Below, piece by piece: positions 1 through 12,532 of a DNA stretch of 64,000 nt. Each line of letters opens with the position of its first letter. The stretch's first letter is position 1. The notes under the pieces are model-generated. The model had not been told where the DNA came from and did not search any database. It saw nothing but the letters and a program-made list of their open reading frames with translations. The stretch spans positions 62,001 through 126,000 of the forward strand of contig CAJJDP010000089.1 of NCBI GenBank assembly GCA_905182995.1, given 5' to 3'. A program made the position numbers and the translations under genes. Source of the stretch: Paramecium octaurelia (lineage: Eukaryota; Ciliophora; Oligohymenophorea; Peniculida; Parameciidae).

Positions 1-729
1 TTCAAAGTCCAGATTTAAGAAAGTCGACTTCTCCTTAACCTTAATAATTTGTAAATCAGTAACCTCAACTACTCTAACGTTTGTTGATGCAATCTTAATA
101 GATTCCAAAACCTTAATAAATAGTTTCTTAATTACCTCCATAATAATTATAACAGTAACTTATAAGAACTCCGAGATCACCAGATGATCAAATCAAAATA
201 CGATAATCATATTATCAACCACTAAGTCCACAACCCCATCCTCCTTTATAGCCATTATAAAATGTTTATGTAACCCCCCCTCCTCCTAAAATTTTGCAAT
301 AGCAACCACAACCACCTAATATTATATAATAACAACCAATGCTAAGACCCATTATCTAGTAATCTGCTCCTATATAATTACCTGTTATTTATTTGAATCG
401 ACCTCCTCCACCTAATAATTACACTTAAATACCTCCTGGTGAAAAAGTTCCAGTGAAATTAGCACAAACATTAGTTCCAATGGTATGAGTATTCTGTTAA
501 TTAATTCTAGAACGACTAATTTGATAGAGAAATTACAGTTTTGGAATATAAACCATAAGGAAATCAACCATTGAAGGCATCAAACTAGATTCCATAACAA
601 GAAATGCCAGAATCTTCACCTTAAGCAGGATAAGTAAAATAATTGATTAAATGTTAGCCTAACAATTTTGATAGAATTCGTAACGTAATTTAAGATTCAG
701 ATGAATTGTTGTCATATTAGCAAAATTGA
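1..729 (+). CDS. Gln/Pro-rich protein, C-terminal part (5' end outside window)
   Basis: Read with TAA/TAG as Gln, one frame is open from base 3. A 28-nt intron (483-510, GTATGA...TCTAG) joins it to a second exon that ends at TGA 727-729, giving 232 codons in exact register. The first ~150 residues are Gln- and Pro-rich, with runs such as PPPPK and RPPPPNN, and look disordered. The last ~75 residues are mixed and end DELLSYQQN. No domain is recognisable in the part seen. The gene converges on the minus-strand gene at 1001-1426. The minus strand also has open frames here, but they do not look like protein and do not need the intron. Function unknown. Confidence 0.6.
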
Positions 730-1000
730 ATAAACTTAACATTATATTTATTAAGTAGATACATTCAAATTATAATTCTTTATATTAATTGAAAATTGAA
801 ATTTCCATATAAAAATGATCAATTCTTTTTCGTTTTTGTTATTTGTTCTGCAAGAGGAATGCATATTTATTACGTTGTTATGTGGAATATTGATTAATCA
901 TCAATATAACTAATAGATGATGTGTATAAATAATAATAAATTTTAGATGTCAAATATAAAATATGAGTATTTCTTGAAATGAAATGAAAGCATATTAATA

Positions 1001-1426
1001 TCAATCACATTTTAATTAAGAACTTCTCGTTTAGATGTATTTTTAGAGAAATTTATCTTCAAATAAGATTAACTATTTAACTAACTCTAGATCTTAATTT
1101 GTTCGACTTAATAAAGTAAAGAACTCGTCTAGATGTTAAGCATTTCTTCCAAATTTCCTACGGAATTATTTGTATATTTCATTAATCCTTTACATATCTT
1201 CATTAGAAGTAGAATTCCATATCTTATAATGTGATAAATTCGATTTTTTTAATTCAATCTATTTTCTGCTTAGAAGGGTGGGAGGGAGTATTGCTTGATG
1301 CTTCTTACCTATGGGAACATCATCTTTTTGAGCTTTAAGCATATTAGCAACATCAGGTTGTAAAGAAGACTTCTAAGCTGGTGAGTTATTATCACTCATT
1401 TATGTTATATCGCTAGATTGTGACAT
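1001..1426 (-). CDS. Small uncharacterised protein, 141 aa
   Basis: An uninterrupted ciliate-code frame from ATG (1424-1426) to TGA (1001-1003). The N-terminal 60 residues are polar with several Ser and Pro. The C-terminal half is charged and probably helical, with a basic FRRKFGRN stretch followed by leucine-rich helices. I see no signal peptide, membrane segment or known motif. A run near codons 40-55 could hide a small intron, since it is unlike the rest. The flanks are AT-rich, including a (TA) tract at about 1440-1530. With only one stop codon in AT-rich DNA, chance frames of this length occur, so confidence is moderate. Confidence 0.45.
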
Positions 1427-1536
1427 GGTATAAATGAATATAATATATATATATTAATTTTATTATTGATTTAATAATGAATTAATGAATACCATAAGAT
1501 TAGATAATTCGTATATATATATCTATATTATATAAT

Positions 1537-2825
<1,289 letters not shown>

Positions 2826-2935
2826 TTAATTTCAAAATTATTTAATTAATCATACTGGTGACACTGTCATCCATATAAAGAAAGATAAAAAAAAAATAAA
2901 ATATGTTTATATATGGACTTCGTGTGGATGCTTTT

Positions 2936-3615
2936 TCAGTTTTTCTCCTGGTCTATTTTTTACTGCAGCGAATGATGGAAAGATGTAGCTTCCTGATATA
3001 TGTAGAAAATTTTAATTCAACTTCAAGTTTTTTGCGAGTCTCCTATATCAATTCTTCGGTTTGTTTCTTCTGGGACTCCAACTACTATTTTAATTGGCGC
3101 TTTCTCTCCACCTCAATTTCGAGGTCCTATTCCAACAATTTATATGAGTGAGGCAAATCTCTTAAGCCCTTTAGATTTTCAGATTGGATGTATTTTGTGT
3201 AAGCGTGATGCACCTCAACACCACTCTCTTAATACTTGTGCAATACAACTATTCGATGTATATTTACAATACCCAATTTCTCTCGATCAACCTATTGATT
3301 GTATTTCTCATCCTCCAACTATCTAATTGCTTCTGCCTTGAGCCCAATTAAATGCTGCATAGATAATAATGAGTCCCTGAGGAGAGGATCAATGAAACAT
3401 ATTTTTTAATTGTAATCTAATTGATAATGTAGAAGTTTACTTTTTCTCTTTAAATCCCAGACTTTCTATTGTAGAGTTTTAAAAAATAATTTCAGATCTT
3501 TCAACTCCTAGGTCTTCTGATCTTCAATGATCTGCAGTTCATATTTCAACCCCTATATTCAGCATAAAAAAGGTGTTACATTTAGAGCGTCTAAATTAGT
3601 ATTGTTCTTTATCAT
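2936..3615 (-). CDS. Coiled-coil protein, 207 aa
   Basis: Starts at ATG 3613-3615. A 27-nt intron (3553-3579) and a likely 29-nt intron near the 3' end (starting GTTGAA, ending ATCAG) bring the frame to TGA 2936-2938; codon count is then exact. The protein is mostly helix: a first coil ending in LQQKVWDLKRKSK, a mixed centre with FIDPLLRDSLLSMQ, and a second long coil EVERKRQLKQQLESQKKQ near the C-terminus. No enzyme motif or membrane segment. It lies only 40 bp after the stop of the Myb gene upstream and 110 bp before the start of Rpt3, all on the same strand. Identity unknown. The second intron has an unusual GTT donor, so the last ~20 residues are less certain. Confidence 0.55.
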
Positions 3616-3655
3616 TATTGATTTATATAAATATATATATATTATTATTATCATT

Positions 3656-5317
3656 TCACTATTAATTAATATTTCTTCTTTTATTGAATTGCTATATTGG
3701 ATTCTCCTGCAACAAATCTAATTCCTTCTATTTAGAGAACCCATTCATCTATTGAGGTCTGAAGTAATTCAGATTTAAATAAGGAGTTGTGGAAATTTAT
3801 TAGGTGAAAGTTTGATTTGATGTAGCTCCCACTTGATCTTCGTTCTATTGAATAAATTGATCGTTGTTCCAAAATGGAGACTGCATCATTGACCCAAGCA
3901 AAAACGGGGATGTAGAATTCACCTTGTAAATATTAGCCATTTTGGGTAATTATAATGACGAATTTTAATGGCATTCTACTTCTTCAATCATTCCAGGAGA
4001 CAATTATCTCAAGCATTGATTTTCAAAGTACTAATATCCTGGGGAAGTTAAACATTATAACATCATCAATGGAGTGGCGTTTTTCATATCCTCTTAATTA
4101 AAAGTGGATTACAAATTTAATGCCAACTTCATTTCTTCCTAATTAAAATTCATCTACTATTATAACTGCTACAGCTATTGCAATTATTATGTTTGTTGCA
4201 TCTATTATTACATTTACAATTGTTAGGATTATGTAAATATCTATTATTAGGGTGCCTATTATTGTTATTATAAGAAAGGCTATTGGGATTGTTGTTCTTC
4301 TTATTTTATTATTTTAGGAATATTTTTTTGCTTCTTAGCTTCTGCTTTTTGTTCCTTATTTCTCATTCCCTTTTTGTGTCTTCCCCTTTTACCAATGATA
4401 CCTTGCTTATTAGAATCCATATGTACAGAACTACCTAATAATTTATTACATACTTTTTCCTTATGTACTATTTGATCATCTCTATTTCATCGCATTCATC
4501 ATCCTTGCAGATTTTATGTATTAATGACTTGTATCTTATGTAATTGTGTAATTCAATTACCTATTTTTCACCTGATTCTCAGTTCTTCCATTCAATTACT
4601 ATGAAATTTGAGACCACTTTTTTCCATTTTTCACAACGTTATTTAATATAATCAAATCTTCTTTGAGCAACCATTGTTCCCTATAAATAGAGATAACTAA
4701 TTACTTATTTAATTCAGGATTCAAATAATTCATCCATCGCTCTCTAATTTGTTTTGGAGTTCGAATATTCCCTTGCAAATTCCTCTCATAAAGAGACACC
4801 GCAATCTGTGTCCATATGTGCTTATTCTTTTAACTATTATACACTAAGTGATCCTAACTTACTTCATTTGATTCCTTATGAAATCGTCTTCCTCCTACAA
4901 CCAATTGATAGATTTCATCTGAGGATTAATCAATGTAATCCACCTTTACTGTAGAGCATGCTTATCTATTTTCAGAATGTTTTCAAAATTAATCCAATCA
5001 CTCTCCCCCTAACATATAATGAGTTAAACTTCTACCGGTCGTATTGTTATTTGATTTTACTTCTCGAAATATTTAACTAGAAACCATATCAAAAATAGTT
5101 TAAAGGAATTATCCCATTTTCTTTTGCTCCTTAATTTTTCATCTTCCAAAAAGCTAGTTTTAAAAACTCTAGAAAACCTTTTACAAATTTGATCAAACTT
5201 CTTATTATGCGGGTAGATGAACTCCCCTCTAATCTTGAATTGTTTTCGGTAATCTTCAGAAATAGGAGTCGATTGTTTTTCACCTAAGCTATGAAAGAAA
5301 GTCTGAAATTCATCCAT
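3656..5317 (-). CDS. Myb-domain DNA-binding protein with Gln-rich C-terminus, 517 aa
   Basis: Probable transcription factor. After ~85 residues without recognisable domain come a degenerate first repeat (around DWINFENIL ... QQRWITLINP), a clear second repeat (NWLQEEDDFI ... IRERWMNYLNPEL) and a clear third repeat (EQWLLKEDLIIL ... GKKWSQISQQLNGRTENQVKNRYKSL). A basic patch KRGRHKKGMRNKE follows, then a tail rich in Gln, largely coded by TAA/TAG, and Asn. Introns at 4834-4862, 4681-4704, 4535-4560 and 4406-4434 make 518 codons exactly. The fourth intron (29 nt) joins the Myb part to the Gln-rich part; without it there would be two overlapping genes, so this joint is the weakest point. A paralogue of the same layout lies at 11220-12532. 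Confidence 0.8.
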
Positions 5318-6329
5318 TTTTAATTATAATTATAAGATTGAGAATTTTATTTAATTTAAGCAAACCCAAACTAATAATAGAAACAACAAAATAGAGTGAT
5401 CACCCCAATGCTCCACAGAACTTACAGAGCCGCACTCAATATTTTCATATTCCCTTAAAAAGAATCACAGATAACTCCTCACAAATCATAGAAATTTATT
5501 TCTGATTAATCTTCCATTTAAAATCGAACAGTAATTGTTAAATATGTGCCTTAGTCATTATATTTACATATAACCCTTCATCTCCATCATACTATTGACT
5601 TACAGCACACCCAATCTTAATCAGAATAATCAAATTGCTTGCGAACATATTGATTGATTTGTTTGATCTCTATAAATAAATTCTTAAATTTCATTTTTAG
5701 AATTAGAAAATTTTAAGAAACCTAACAAATAATGTATAAGAAAGCATAAGCAAAATGATCTAACAAATACGAAATTTTAAGATTAACTATTTTTTAAACT
5801 CTTATTAACTTATCGTATATCATGGTAAGAAATTATAAAATAATACTATGATTATCTTAATGCTGAATTCATCATATAATTATAATTGCTAATCTCTTTC
5901 AAAATACGTTTTATTGTTATTACTTCAATTATTTGAAACATTATAGGGCATCAGCGATATTCTGAGTTTGATTTAAAAAGATAATAAATTGTTTCTAAAA
6001 TGATATTACTTTTTAGTAACAATTGTTCTTAGAAAGTTCCATTTTGTAATTACATTATCAAAGGAGATTATTTTGTCTTGTACACCTTTAAAATTCATTA
6101 TTCAACAACACTGAAATTATAATTTTGATATATCATTCCAATACTTTGTATATTTAATGAAAACTGAATATTCAGATATTTAAAGTATAAATGATATGTT
6201 TATGATCTCCCAATAATGATAGATAGAAAGTAGATTACAGATATTTCCTGCATTATGCAGTTATTAATTGTATAAGGATTAGTTTAGATAATATTTAATA
6301 TAAATTAATATATATATTATATATAAAAA
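5318..6329. other. About 1 kb without a firm gene
   Basis: AT-rich spacer between the divergent Myb (minus) and CFAP52 (plus) starts; it should hold both promoters. It has several open frames that I cannot rank: minus 5445-5694 (needs an intron, starts MKFKNLF), plus 5408-5653 (81 codons, starts MLHRTYRAAL) and a plus frame through about 5690-6001 with no good start. Such frames are expected by chance where only TGA stops translation. Short nested complementary arms (gagtg/cactc around gctc/gagc) occur at 5394-5437. Nothing here is convincing enough to call. Confidence 0.4.
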
Positions 6330-8288
6330 ATGAAACAACCTTCTGCAGATATTCTTGAGATGGAACATGCAATTGGATATAGTGGAAGAGTATAATTGAA
6401 TATAAATATAAGATACCTCGGAGTGTGATCTTGCATCCAAATGGAGTTGAATTCATTTGCATTGCTGGAGCATCTTTAATAATAACTGATTTAAGAGATG
6501 CTCACAAATAATCATTTTTATAAGGACATGATGATTAAATCACATGTTTAGCAGTTTCAAACAGAGGTGAATTAGTTGCATCAGGATAAAAAGGAGACAA
6601 CTCTGATGTTATTATTTGGGATTATCATAGAAAAATTCAAAAATATAGATTATCAGAACATGATTATGAAGTAGTATGCGTAGATTTTAGTCATGATGAT
6701 AGACTGCTCTTCTCATCAGGCAACCCAATGGATAAAAGAATATTCATTTGGGATTGCTAAACAGGATATATAGTAGGATCAGTCAATCACACACCTGAGC
6801 CAACTACAATAGCAAGATGGGGTGGATTTGCTAAAGATATTAAAGGTAGAGATACACCAAAGTATCAATTTGCGACATCTGGAAATAAATAAATATGTTT
6901 ATGGAAATTGGACCCTAAATTAGGAGTGTTTGAGAAGGAAATAATCAATACAGGAAATTTGGTTAGAGATTACATTTGTATGGAATTTTCAAAAAATAGA
7001 GAAGAGTATCTTTTGTTAGGTACAACATCAGGAGACTTTTGCGTATTCTAGATGAAAAATAAGTAATACAATTAATTAATTAAATAGATTTTTCAGTCAT
7101 TAAATTGTAGTGGCTGCTTTGGGAGTAATGTCAATAAGATTCGTAGATTTTACGAGGTTTATAGTTGGAGCAGGCAATGGTACTTTGGCAATGTATTAGA
7201 TCACAGAAGATAATAAAGTATAATATTAATATAAATTAGATAAATTAATTACACAAAACTGATTTAGGAGGAGCAGTTAATTCAATAACAGTAAGAGTAG
7301 ATGGTTTAGAGAGTTTGATTTCAACAGATAGAGGATTGATTTTTAGATTCAACACAAACAGCTTTTAGAAAGGATTACATAGTGAAAATCATACTGGGTC
7401 TATTTTGGATATGAGTTATCCACCAGGAGTTTCTGATAGATTTGCATCAGCTTCTGAAGATGGAACTATCAGACTTTGGGATATTAGTGAATATTATGTG
7501 ATTGCTAAATGTTAAGCCAATGTTAATGTTGTTCCATTAAGTTTAGTTTATAGAGATGAAGTACTATTAAGTGGATGGGCTGATGGTAAGATTAGGATGT
7601 TCAGATCTGATAATGGTTAATAAATTTGGTAGATTGATAATGCTCATAAGACAGGAGTGACTACACTTTGCATCTCGAATAATCTGAAATTCTTCTGCAG
7701 TGGTGGAGGAGAGGGAGATGTCAGAGTTTGGGAAATGAGAACCAGAGAAATGGTATCACATTTGAAAGAACACACTCATAAAGTTACTAAAGTTAAATTG
7801 ATTGCTAATGAAACACAGTTACTGACTTCATCTCGTGATAGAGCTTTGTTGCAATGGGATTTGAAGACTGAAAAAAGAATTAGTGCACATATTCAAAGAA
7901 TGGGTGGTATTAATTCATTTGACACTGTCCCTAATACTTCAGTTGTTTTTAGTACTGGATAAGATAGGAAAATTTCACTTTGGGATCTTAATTAAAGTGA
8001 AGTTTAGAGATAATTTGAAACAAGTGGGAATCCAAAAAAAGGTTAGATTTTATTTTAATTTAAGGTGATGAATGTTATTCAATTTGTCTATCCCCCAATT
8101 TTAAATATGCTGTCACTGGAGGATCTAATTGTTCAGTCAAATTATGGGATCTATAGACGGGGTAGCAAATCTCAGAAGGGTTTGGACATTCTGGACCAGT
8201 CAATACTGTACAATTTGCTCCAGATGGGAAATAAGTCATTTCAGGTGCTTAAGATGGTGTTGTTATTGTATGGAATGTGTTCATATGA
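6330..8288 (+). CDS. CFAP52: CFAP52/WDR16, ciliary WD40 protein, 621 aa
   Basis: Axonemal protein that in other organisms lies inside the doublet microtubules (a microtubule inner protein of the B tubule). The whole length is WD40 repeats forming two propellers: DVIIWDY, RIFIWDC, QICLWKL, TIRLWDI, DVRVWEM, ALLQWDL, KISLWDL, SVKLWDL and VVIVWNV mark blade ends. The segment SGGGEGDVRVWE is highly typical of CFAP52, and length is normal for the family. Four introns at 6390-6412, 7063-7087, 7218-7239 and 8042-8064 give 622 codons including TGA 8286-8288. The start ATG 6330 is the first in frame and precedes a typical MEHAIGYSG start of the first blade. Confidence 0.95.
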
Positions 8289-8393
8289 CATCATATCAAA
8301 TATATTATATTAATCAATTCAAATTTATTTATACTAATAGAATCAAATAAACTGGTTATTAAAACCAAATATAAGTCAATTAATTAAATAAAC

Positions 8394-8981
8394 ATGCTCA
8401 AAAGACCTCCTGTCCCCAAATTTCATGAAGAATGCAATACTCCAAAGAGGAATCAGGATATGTACGAATTGATTTCCGACATTGTTTTCAAAATGAATCT
8501 AGATGATGAAGTAGAAAAAAAATCAATCTCCATCTTTAATGATTTATCCATTCCGAATTCCTATATGCATGCATAAGCATTAGTCTATTGTGCAATGAGT
8601 GAGTTACAATACAAGGTACCTGAAACAGATGAGAAGCTCCTAAACTTGGCTAAATGTATTTAATAACAACATTCTTCTTTGATTACAACTCTTTGCAAAA
8701 AACTCAAAATAGATTCAAAAGCTACAACTGTTTGTGCTACACTCTTGAGGTAAATGTAGCCTCTCATCTAAAAATTGCCAAAATCTCTTTAAAATGCTAT
8801 TGCAGTAAAAATAGCCACTGATATCATATACCTGAAACAAGGTGGTATCAATATCAGGTTGATTGCATACTAAGCTAATATTACTCCATAATAGTTACAA
8901 ACCAGCATTAATAGAATAAGACCATTTGCTTTCTAAATCATATAAGATCTGTTCAATTATTTTAATCATCATTCTATTTGA
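8394..8981 (+). CDS. Cyclin-fold protein resembling TFIIB core, 195 aa
   Basis: Intronless frame from ATG 8394 to TGA 8979-8981. All-helical, with two similar halves of about 75 residues. The second half, with QNAIAVKIATDIIYL followed by IRLIAYQANITPQQLQ, has the pattern of the second TFIIB cyclin repeat (helix AIAVKIA..IIY, then a helix-turn-helix-like segment). The first half (KSISIFNDLSIPNSYMHAQALVY) fits the first repeat. No N-terminal zinc ribbon is present, so it is not a normal TFIIB. It may be a TFIIB/BRF-like factor or another cyclin-fold protein. It follows CFAP52 by 105 bp on the same strand. Confidence 0.5.
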
Positions 8982-9873
8982 ATATATATGTATATTCTAT
9001 ATAAATCTCGTACAAACATAACTTAATTTTAATTCAAATTTAAATATATACAAAAACAATTAACTATCAATATCCCTTTATCTCACATAAGAAATTTTTC
9101 ATCATCACAGATTATCCTCTTTAACTGTTATTAATATAATTCAAAAAATTTTACATGTTAAATAATTTAATTTTATAAATGAATATTAATTGCAAGCATA
9201 ACAATTTTCATATACTTTTTGAAAAGATCAAAAAAGTACATCGTTTAGTTTATCGTAGCATCTAAATATATATTTAGTTTCAATAGAATTTGACTTTGCG
9301 ATTATACTCTTTTCTTAAAAACTAATTGAATTCTGATACAATAAAGTTGCCTACTTATGAATAAATAATCGTAATTGAAATACAAAAACACATACGAAAA
9401 ATCAGTAGCAGCATGGCAATCTTAAACTTTATAATAATATCAGTTATTAAAGCTAAATATTGAACAAATTGGCTTTGATTAAACTGAACAGCCATTTCAA
9501 ATACAAGAGGGCTAATTTGAGTAACAAATAATAATATTTCTACTTTAGTTGATTTCTTTAGATTGAGATTTAGTTTATGATTTTATGGTGTATTAATAAT
9601 TTTTATTTAAATAATAATGTAAATATATAATTTAATAAAACAGCAATTTATACTTTTAATTATTATATGATTCTCGAAATTGTATTTAAATTAATTGAGA
9701 AAGATTTCCTTTTGTTATTTTTGGAATGGGTGGAATTAGTCGAAATTATTGGCTATTGTAAATTCGATTAATCTATTAGCAGTAAGTATATATAGCTTTT
9801 TTGATGTAATTTATATAATAATATATTATTCAATATATATATCAATATTTTGCTCACTTATGCTTCAACAACA
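8982..9873. other. Spacer, mostly first copy of a duplicated block
   Basis: AT-rich DNA with no convincing gene on either strand. Bases 9083 onward are the first copy of the 1,345-bp block described separately. Tracts of TA-rich sequence occur near 9800-9845. Confidence 0.5.
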
Positions 9874-10427
9874 TCAGAAATATCCTGGATATTATTAAAA
9901 TCCCGAACTCAAGGGATACTAATAATAGTTTGGATAAGCCTAATTAATTGGAGTATAATTCATATAGGAATTAGGGAAACTGTTCATATAATATTAGTTT
10001 CCGTAATACATTTATTGTTGTTATATTTGAGGAATGGAGAGGTTACTATTTTACAATTGGTATAAGTTCGGAGTCAAAGGGATTTGAGGCTAAGATTCCT
10101 GACTTATTTTGGACTTTTCAATTTATGATAGATCTAAAATATATTTATTTTATCTTACTTGAAGTACTTAATGGATTGTCAATAGGAAGTAATTCAACTT
10201 GAGTTTTTTTTAAGCTTGCACCTTCCGCTTTTCTATTGTTTAGCAAAGGTGTATCCACTCTTTTGGAAGCTTCTTTTTTGGCCAAGAAATCAGACATAAA
10301 TTGAGTAACTGTCAAACTTAGTTTTTGATCAGGGTTCTCAGCGATTGCCTTTAGTAATTATTTCTCTTCAGATGGTTAAACCTTAAAATAAAGAAGAAAA
10401 ATTACATTGAATCGTTTTAAATTTCGG
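9083..10427. repeat. 1,345-bp block, copy 1
   Basis: Every stretch I compared of 9083-10427 matches 10429-11773 (offset 1,346), including introns and spacer. The two copies are separated by a single N at 10428. Copy 1 stops inside a Myb exon. The pattern is that of two contigs that overlap but were not merged. Confidence 0.95.
9874..10427 (-). pseudogene. Truncated copy of Myb gene 3' part (likely assembly artefact)
   Basis: Same sequence as the last part of the Myb gene at 11220-11773. It begins abruptly in the codon after YNGII of the last Myb repeat, beside the N at 10428, and contains two of that gene's introns and its Gln/Tyr/Pro-rich tail, with the same TGA (9874-9876). It has no start, no DNA-binding repeats and no divergence from the full gene. 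I infer it does not exist as a separate locus. Confidence 0.85.
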
Positions 10428-10428
10428 N
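10428..10428. other. Single N, assembly junction
   Basis: The only ambiguous base in the window, set exactly between the two copies of the duplicated block. It marks a scaffold join, not a sequencing ambiguity within a gene. Confidence 0.9.
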
Positions 10429-11773
10429 TCACATAAGAAATTTTTCATCATCACAGATTATCCTCTTTAACTGTTATTAATATAATTCAAAAAATTTTAC
10501 ATGTTAAATAATTTAATTTTATAAATGAATATTAATTGCAAGCATAACAATTTTCATATACTTTTTGAAAAGATCAAAAAAGTACATCGTTTAGTTTATC
10601 GTAGCATCTAAATATATATTTAGTTTCAATAGAATTTGACTTTGCGATTATACTCTTTTCTTAAAAACTAATTGAATTCTGATACAATAAAGTTGCCTAC
10701 TTATGAATAAATAATCGTAATTGAAATACAAAAACACATACGAAAAATCAGTAGCAGCATGGCAATCTTAAACTTTATAATAATATCAGTTATTAAAGCT
10801 AAATATTGAACAAATTGGCTTTGATTAAACTGAACAGCCATTTCAAATACAAGAGGGCTAATTTGAGTAACAAATAATAATATTTCTACTTTAGTTGATT
10901 TCTTTAGATTGAGATTTAGTTTATGATTTTATGGTGTATTAATAATTTTTATTTAAATAATAATGTAAATATATAATTTAATAAAACAGCAATTTATACT
11001 TTTAATTATTATATGATTCTCGAAATTGTATTTAAATTAATTGAGAAAGATTTCCTTTTGTTATTTTTGGAATGGGTGGAATTAGTCGAAATTATTGGCT
11101 ATTGTAAATTCGATTAATCTATTAGCAGTAAGTATATATAGCTTTTTTGATGTAATTTATATAATAATATATTATTCAATATATATATCAATATTTTGCT
11201 CACTTATGCTTCAACAACATCAGAAATATCCTGGATATTATTAAAATCCCGAACTCAAGGGATACTAATAATAGTTTGGATAAGCCTAATTAATTGGAGT
11301 ATAATTCATATAGGAATTAGGGAAACTGTTCATATAATATTAGTTTCCGTAATACATTTATTGTTGTTATATTTGAGGAATGGAGAGGTTACTATTTTAC
11401 AATTGGTATAAGTTCGGAGTCAAAGGGATTTGAGGCTAAGATTCCTGACTTATTTTGGACTTTTCAATTTATGATAGATCTAAAATATATTTATTTTATC
11501 TTACTTGAAGTACTTAATGGATTGTCAATAGGAAGTAATTCAACTTGAGTTTTTTTTAAGCTTGCACCTTCCGCTTTTCTATTGTTTAGCAAAGGTGTAT
11601 CCACTCTTTTGGAAGCTTCTTTTTTGGCCAAGAAATCAGACATAAATTGAGTAACTGTCAAACTTAGTTTTTGATCAGGGTTCTCAGCGATTGCCTTTAG
11701 TAATTATTTCTCTTCAGATGGTTAAACCTTAAAATAAAGAAGAAAAATTACATTGAATCGTTTTAAATTTCGG
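10429..11773. repeat. 1,345-bp block, copy 2
   Basis: Identical to copy 1 where compared. This copy continues without a break into the 5' part of the Myb gene, so it is the one in natural context on its right side. Bases 10429-11219 are spacer without a recognisable gene. Confidence 0.95.
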
Positions 11774-12532
11774 ATGATACCATTATATTGATTTTTGATT
11801 TAATTTTCACTTCTACTATTCATTTAATTTTGTATTTTAGACCACTTCTTACCATAATCTAAAATCAGTTAGATGAGTTTTATTTTCTCCTCCTTCGTCC
11901 ACGTTTACTTGGAAATGGTAGGGTTTAACACGTTATTCCACCTCTCCCTAATTTATTTAGGATATCTCTAAGTCTAGGACAATTAATTAAACTTAATTGT
12001 TAGTTCTGTCCAATTATTTTTTGAATAGTATTAACTAAAATATATAAAAATCTTACCTTGCAATATCTGTCAAAATTTGATCCTCTTCTTTGGTCCAGGT
12101 TGAGATTTTTAGATTGGAATGGAGTAAGGATAACCATTTTAACTCGACTAATTACTTATCTACACACAGTATTTTTGATATATATTCCCAATCCCCATTA
12201 TTCTAACATTAAATAAAAACTCTTACAGGAATAAGGTCAGATCTATTTTAAGACATCAAGTATTTAGTCACGCTCCAAATAAGCAACATTTTGTCTTATT
12301 GATGCCACTTCTTTCGACTTGAATCATTAGTCGATCTAATTATAGTAGAATGATAGTAATACTTTGAAAAAACTTCTTCGTAGTATTCTCTCATTTATTA
12401 ATCTGATGGAAATTGGCTGACTCGAACTTTTACAAATTATTTTACTGTTTCTTCATCAATAGGATTCAAAATTTTGATTTATTCGATAAAGTCAAACCAT
12501 TCCTGGGGTAGATGTTCTTTATTTTAAATCAT
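11220..12532 (-). CDS. Myb-domain DNA-binding protein, second paralogue, 405 aa
   Basis: Same layout as the Myb protein at 3656-5317. An acidic N-terminal region (ATG 12530-12532) leads to a weak first repeat (GDWEYISKIL ... VELKWLSLL), a second repeat (STWTKEEDQILTDIA ... IRERWNNVLNPTI) and a third (QTWTKEEKIKLIQLILDYGKKWSKIQ ... SRSENQIKNQYNGII). A Ser/Lys linker and a tail rich in Gln, Asn, Tyr and Pro follow, ending QQYPGYF. Introns at 12203-12226, 12035-12056, 11728-11751 and 11480-11504 give exactly 406 codons with TGA 11220-11222. The last repeat is less conserved than in the paralogue (NQYNGI instead of NRYKSL), which may change DNA contact. Probably a nuclear transcription regulator. 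Confidence 0.85.

Noticed and set aside
215..715. Minus-strand open frame with a Gly-rich C-terminus
   Set aside because: The plus strand reads as a continuous Gln/Pro-rich protein with a proper 28-nt intron over the same bases; the minus frame is its shadow.
5394..5437. Nested short inverted repeats as a tRNA or riboswitch
   Set aside because: Arms are only 4-5 bp and no tRNA loops or conserved boxes are visible.
9850..10065. Hydrophobic plus-strand frame, repeated at 11196-11411, as a duplicated membrane protein
   Set aside because: It is the antisense of the Gln/Tyr/Pro-rich tail of the Myb gene; the repeat is due to the duplicated block.
9083..11773. True recent tandem duplication or mobile element
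   Set aside because: No terminal repeats, no transposase, no divergence between copies, and an N exactly at the junction point to assembly.
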